DNA from: Styela clava
Lineage: Eukaryota > Chordata > Ascidiacea > Stolidobranchia > Styelidae
Reading direction: 5' to 3'
Assembly (NCBI RefSeq): GCF_964204865.1
Contig: NC_135250.1
Location: 20,513,395-20,577,394 of the forward strand
DNA length: 64,000 nucleotides
Shown piece by piece: positions 59,395 through 64,000 of this stretch (within the stretch, counting starts at the first letter, position 1; each line of letters starts with the position of its first letter). Under the pieces are notes generated by a model. It made no database searches. It had not been told where the DNA came from and saw only the letters and a program-made list of their open reading frames with translations. The translations under genes and the position numbers were made by a program.

Positions 59395-60656
59395 CAGCAC
59401 ACGATATTCGTTTGGCACGCTTGACTGCCTAAGTAGGATTGACAAATGATTTACCTAATTCATTCATTCACTGATCCCTTGGGTAGGTAAGGGAATGGTG
59501 GATTGTGTGCAATCTATATAAATAGTTTCGGCGCTTTCGCTAAATTTTAGCATATAAAAGAATAACACCTAGTATACCAATCTGATGAGTAATGCGATCG
59601 AGGTGTACAAATATGACATCATATCAATGTGAAAACACCGCAATTTTAGTAGGTTGTTCCAATAGCGCAACAATTGTTTGCGCCAAATCAGAATAAGGGT
59701 GACCTATCGCACAACATATAAAAGGTAATTCTGATGACGCGGAAATCGTCTGCGTGTGTCAGTATTACATCAGCATACTGGCGAAATATCCCATTCTCTG
59801 GCGTGCCAATGTGCTATCATCATAATGGTGAAATCGTATCGAGGATTTATTTAAAACTTAAAGTAAAGATGGTTTTAAACCAATTTGCATAATCATATTG
59901 TTATATATATGAAATCACAATGCGACATTCTGACTCAAAAGACTGTTCTTTTGACATGTATTATTTTCGTCTTATGTACAACACAGGATCTGTAAACTAT
60001 CGCGACTTGCAAATGACATATGGACTTGACAGCTTCTGCTTACTCGAATTCGGAAAGTTTGGTCGTATAAAACAAGTCAACTATATTAATTCTTACTCCT
60101 TATAGTGTTTTAGCTTTGTAAAACGGCCTCTTTTTTACAAACTAACTGTCTGATATAGCTGAAAGCCTACGAGTTATCCGGTAGGATAGGATTTACAAAC
60201 CTGTACATTTTATTCCGAAAACTCAACTTCCGAGCCTCCAAATCAAATTAGATGGCGAATCTTGGGTGTCGCTGCTCGATAACCAAATTTGGTTTCCCGC
60301 GGCTTCCCTTCCCCAGTAAAAATTTGTGTTAAATTTTATATATTTTTCAATTTACTATGTTATAATAGTTGCTGGTTGGAAAAAATAAAATTGACTATGA
60401 CTATGAAAGCCAATGACTATCTGCTATACAATTGTATGGTGTATATTTGGAGCTCCCGAAGTTCGGGAGCACTGTAGATTTTGGTTGAATATTTATAACC
60501 TTTCCGTAAACCTTGTTCAAACTACGTTGAAGTGAGATTGTATAGATTGAAAATCAAAAACAAGTTTTTATGGATGATGTTCTTGTTCTATCATAGAAAA
60601 GTGAATTCACTTTTCCGTGTAAGATATATAGATTTATACTATTTATTATACTATAG
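59395..60656. other. Intergenic stretch without a gene
   Basis: AT-rich. Contains a SINE-tail fragment (about 60182-60200, GTAGGATAGGATTTACA) and the short perfect hairpin GAGCTCCCGAAGTTCGGGAGC at 60451-60471, related to the 2436-2528 fold-back. Confidence 0.5.
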
Positions 60657-61201
60657 CAGAGGTACTCAACTTTCCAAGTAAAAGGGCCGCATTTCAACCA
60701 CAAAAGATGCGACGGGCCACAGAATATTATTGTCATGTATTTATTCGACTATTTAATTATTTATTAGTCCGATACTGATGCTCCTTGTATTTATTTTTAT
60801 GCATGCTAAAACATAGGTAATGAATAGCATTTGTAAGTTTGCAGTTGCAACTTCTCCGTTAGCGAGAGCTATTACAAAATTTGACAACATGGGAAAAATA
60901 TAATTACACTCAACAATAACAATGTTTTACAATTTTTTTATTCTGTTGTAAAGCGCATTTTCGAAGGTAGATAGTGGATGCGTTGATCAAGCAAAGTAAC
61001 TCAGTTTTTACCTAACAATACGTAATTCATCTATTTTCTGTGATGACACAATCCATAGTGTTATCGTGCGCTGTAATGGATGAGAAGAATGATACCGTAG
61101 ATTCGTTACGCCGCAGATATCGTGATATATGTTTGGATTCATCAAAGATCTTTGCGGGCCGCAAAATATGCATCGACGGGCCGCGGGTTAAGAAGCCCTG
61201 T
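60657..61201. mobile_element. hAT MITE, 545 bp, perfect 8-bp TSD
   Basis: Starts CAGAGGTACTCAACTT and ends GGGTTAAGAAGCCCTG. The 8 bases on both sides are TACTATAG (60649-60656 and 61202-61209). It contains GGGCCGC motifs near both ends, as in other members here. Confidence 0.94.
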
Positions 61202-61506
61202 ACTATAGTATAGTGTTACTGTGATTTGGCCTTGTTTATGACGTTTAGTTGAGTGCTTTTCTTGACAAAATTAAATCGTTATTTACGGCGTCAAAAATCA
61301 AAAAAGGGTGATGAATTATTTGTCATGATAAATTACATAGAGGTAATCTTCGCGCATGAAATTGCATTTAAATTTCAATTTACATCTAAAATGACGCTCG
61401 TGAAAAGATAACCCATGTTTGATACGCTATATAGTATATAGAAGAAGTAGTAATTTAGCTATATCAAATGGGAGTAGGTATCTGTCACTCTGGTACTTCT
61501 CAAACT

Positions 61507-61749
61507 TCATGACGTATCTTTGGTTTCGAAGTGACGTGGCATATTATTGATCCAGAATTCTATGTCTTCTTCATTTAAATTTTTGTCAGTGGAAAATGGG
61601 GAGTCCACAACAAGATGTACTCCTTTTGGTTTATAGCGAGGCCATTTTGTATCTACTCGTAAATATATACTACTACTAGATGTCCAACTCTGCTCGCCGT
61701 ATAATAAACAAACAAAAGCGATGTTGCACCTCCAAGTGGCGGGCGTCAC
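61507..61749 (-). CDS. Possible terminal exon, product not recognised
   Basis: A minus-strand frame ends with a coding-like stretch (IDTKWP-type: VDTKWPRYKPKGVHLVVDS, then acidic residues, stop at 61507). The N-terminal part looks like non-coding sequence read through. No family recognised. A second short minus-strand candidate exon lies just upstream: acceptor TTCGTCCTTCAG near 61854, then about 23 residues ending Q-E-R-R-R-R-stop near 61781. Both could be fragments of one gene or chance. Confidence 0.22.
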   Translation of the reverse strand: MTPATWRCNIAFVCLLYGEQSWTSSSSIYLRVDTKWPRYKPKGVHLVVDSPFSTDKNLNEEDIEFWINNMPRHFETKDTS

Positions 61750-62002
61750 GGTTGGTTTTGTTCAGACAAGATTTCTTAACGACGACGACGCTCCTGCATC
61801 ACAGCTCGAAAACTAGCCATGTTCATTGATGACTGATCATAATATTTGCTGAAGGACGAAGAAATTTAATAAAAATGAACAAATAATTGTGAAAATTAAG
61901 ACACAGTCTGTCTTGCAAATGACCAGGATGATGTGACAACTTCCTTGTCGAAAGAAAGCAAGGCATCAAAAATGCGATGCATTGCAAAAAATGTCAGTCA
62001 GA

Positions 62003-64000
62003 TCAATGACATTAACAACATGATGGCAACTCCGGCATTTTTGGCCGAAGATCGTATCCGATAGCACGCTCCAATTCACATACTTGGCGAGACGAAAACG
62101 AGCGGATGTGTGCTGCTTTCAAGGCATAGCACGAATGGTGTTCGTGCATGATTTGACAGTTGTTGTCGATTTTATTGATATTTCGGAAAGTAGAGGTAAA
62201 AAGAAATCGGAAAAGGTAAGGTAAATACTATTGTTGTATATCACACCCGGGCATCGCACTGTTAAGTACATGTGGGAAAGCCAGCCTTTGTCAAATACTA
62301 CGAAGTTATTAATTCAGTACGGTACGTAAGTTGCCCATTTGCCGAAATTGCTTATTTACTTACCCCTTATGGTTTCAAATAGTTCATGCACCTCCATTTA
62401 GATTTTTTTAATCAGTTCGATATATACTCAACTCATTGCTGATCATTGTAACATACTATTGCGCATTCACTTTTATTTGCGTATTGAATCAAAGTGTTAA
62501 CAAGTTCACCTAACATTTCATTCATACCGGTCTATATTGTATAGTCTGATCTCTCAAGTATTTGGAGCCACGAATGCTTGTAATTTTCTGACTGAACCCT
62601 TTTATTAGTTGGTTTATATACCAAATTCAGTAAAACATTTTTTACCTAAAACATGACATATTGGATTTATTAGCTTTTCCATTCTAAATCATATAGACTG
62701 CTTTATTTATTCCTAACGAAAATTAATAAATCTCCTCTCTTTCTTCAGATGTGAAAGTTGTGGACAAACCTGTCTAAGCATTGTGAGACTCCTGCAGCAC
62801 AAAAGGCAATAGCAAAAATAGTAAGTATATCAATCAAGAAATTAAGCCGACATAAAGCAAAACTTTCAACTATTCGTCTAATCTCAATTTCCTATAATTT
62901 ATTCACAGGACAACTATAGCGGAAGGGGAGATATCAGAAGTTTGGCGACATATCAGTGACAGTGTGATTCCAAGAAATATAATTAGAGTACTCCATAAAT
63001 GTTTGCAATAGAAAAACAACCTATGGAGGCATGCAAAGACATTTGACACGCCGGTAGAGTTGTGTATGGCCCCCACGCCCCACATCCTGCAGGGCTTGAG
63101 GAAAATAACTGAAAATTCCAAAGCGTGAGATTGCATAAGCGGTCTTATTTGTAAAAAGGCACAAAACACGCCGGACATACTTAAAACAGTTTTAGAAAAT
63201 GAGGATTACGGGTAACTCACTCCACCTGTGTTATATTTGGTTCATCAACTTTTGGTAGTACTATAGAAGAAATTCCGGAAAGGGTATAATCATCATTCAT
63301 GATAAAATACTGTTATATATATTTTGGACAACTTCAATCTAGACCAGGGTTGTCAAACTCGCGGCCCCAGAGAACTTCCAGTGCGGCCCTCGAACGCTTT
63401 ACAATAATTGTAATAGTATTTTGGAAGTTTTTATTTTTTATCTAAATGTAATTAATTTTTCAAACCTTTTAAAGTGAAATTGATTATTCACACAGAAAAC
63501 AATTTACTGAAAGTAGTTTTGGAATATTAATTTTTTTTTTGTCCCCATTTTGACCCAATTAAGAATACACATCAAGCTAGCAAAAGAATACTTGAATAAA
63601 GCACTTGAGTGATTAAATTAATAGCAAAGTACATGAAGAAGGTGGCATTTTCGAAGAAAATGGGAGTTGCAATATTTCTACATTTCACAAAATTCTGAAG
63701 CACATTGTTTAATTTGTCATATTTCCATCAATACAATGAAAGACACAATAAGCTCAGCAGTCAATATGACAAATTCGAAGACTAACTTCGAACAGAAAAT
63801 TTCCATGTGTTTGTGTATTAATATAATTATACAACGACTTAGTTACTAAAAATCAATATCAATAATAATTCAAGCAATCCTATGCCACGCAATGTGCTGC
63901 GAAATGTCTTGTCGAAAAAATCTGTCATTTGTTTTTTTACTGATCTATGCATGAAATGATAAAAGTAACTTTTTTGCATTACTGGAATTAATTAAACATT
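62003..64000. repeat. Inverted-duplicated segment, copy 2 (runs off the window)
   Basis: Reverse-complement relative of about 24.6-26.73 kb. Landmarks include CAATGACATTAACAACATGATG (62005), the TGTTGTATATCACACCCGGGC block (62235), GTCTAAGCATTG (62771) and the nested MITE end CAGGGTTGTCAAACTCGCG (63345). Pairs over more than 1.9 kb with copy 1 in inverted orientation 36 kb away. Confidence 0.8.

Overview
The window is animal nuclear DNA. It is AT-rich, has long spliced genes with GT..AG introns, and is crowded with small DNA transposons, tRNA-derived SINEs and satellite-like arrays. The gene set (a FET-family RNA-binding protein, TBC1D24, PIGV, a sigma-class GST and an animal haem peroxidase carrying a mucin-type WxxW module) fits an invertebrate deuterostome. 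I favour a tunicate (ascidian). The species is inferred, not shown.

Layout. 1-317: possible tail of an unrecognised gene. 917-9031 (+): a mobile-element-like gene. Four exons splice in frame into about 1,752 codons joining an SGNH-type hydrolase, a charged linker, a Mutator-like (or KDZ-like) DDE transposase core, an Ulp1/C48 cysteine protease and a PHD finger. This is the most unusual object here. 9177-15010: no genes; a 590-bp inverted-repeat element, a ~74-bp minisatellite and a ~190-bp tandem array. 15498-15593: five copies of a 12-bp motif at exact 21-bp spacing, just upstream of TBC1D24 (16176-18083, +, no coding introns). PIGV (19010-21070, -) lies tail to tail with it. 21071-31700: a transposon graveyard with hAT MITEs, a 4.4-kb hAT-like composite, a decayed hAT transposase and a LINE fragment. 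31808-34405 (+): an intronless secreted haem peroxidase with its own TATA box. 36603-37600: two SINEs in inverted orientation and another repeat. 38165-50514 (+): a 16-exon FUS/EWSR1/TAF15-like gene. 51056-54311: more DNA elements. 54572-57783 (-): a four-exon sigma-class GST. 57784-64000: repeats, including two hAT MITEs with perfect 8-bp target duplications and an inverted second copy of the 24-26 kb repeat.

The host genes do not form a pathway. TBC1D24 (membrane traffic), PIGV (GPI anchor synthesis in the ER), the peroxidase (secreted redox enzyme), the FET protein (nuclear RNA binding) and the GST (glutathione chemistry or prostaglandin D synthesis) are ordinary independent neighbours. 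The main interest lies in the fusion gene at 917-9031, the peroxidase with a WxxW tail and altered haem-linking residue, the FET gene without a visible RanBP2 zinc finger, and the 21-bp phased array.
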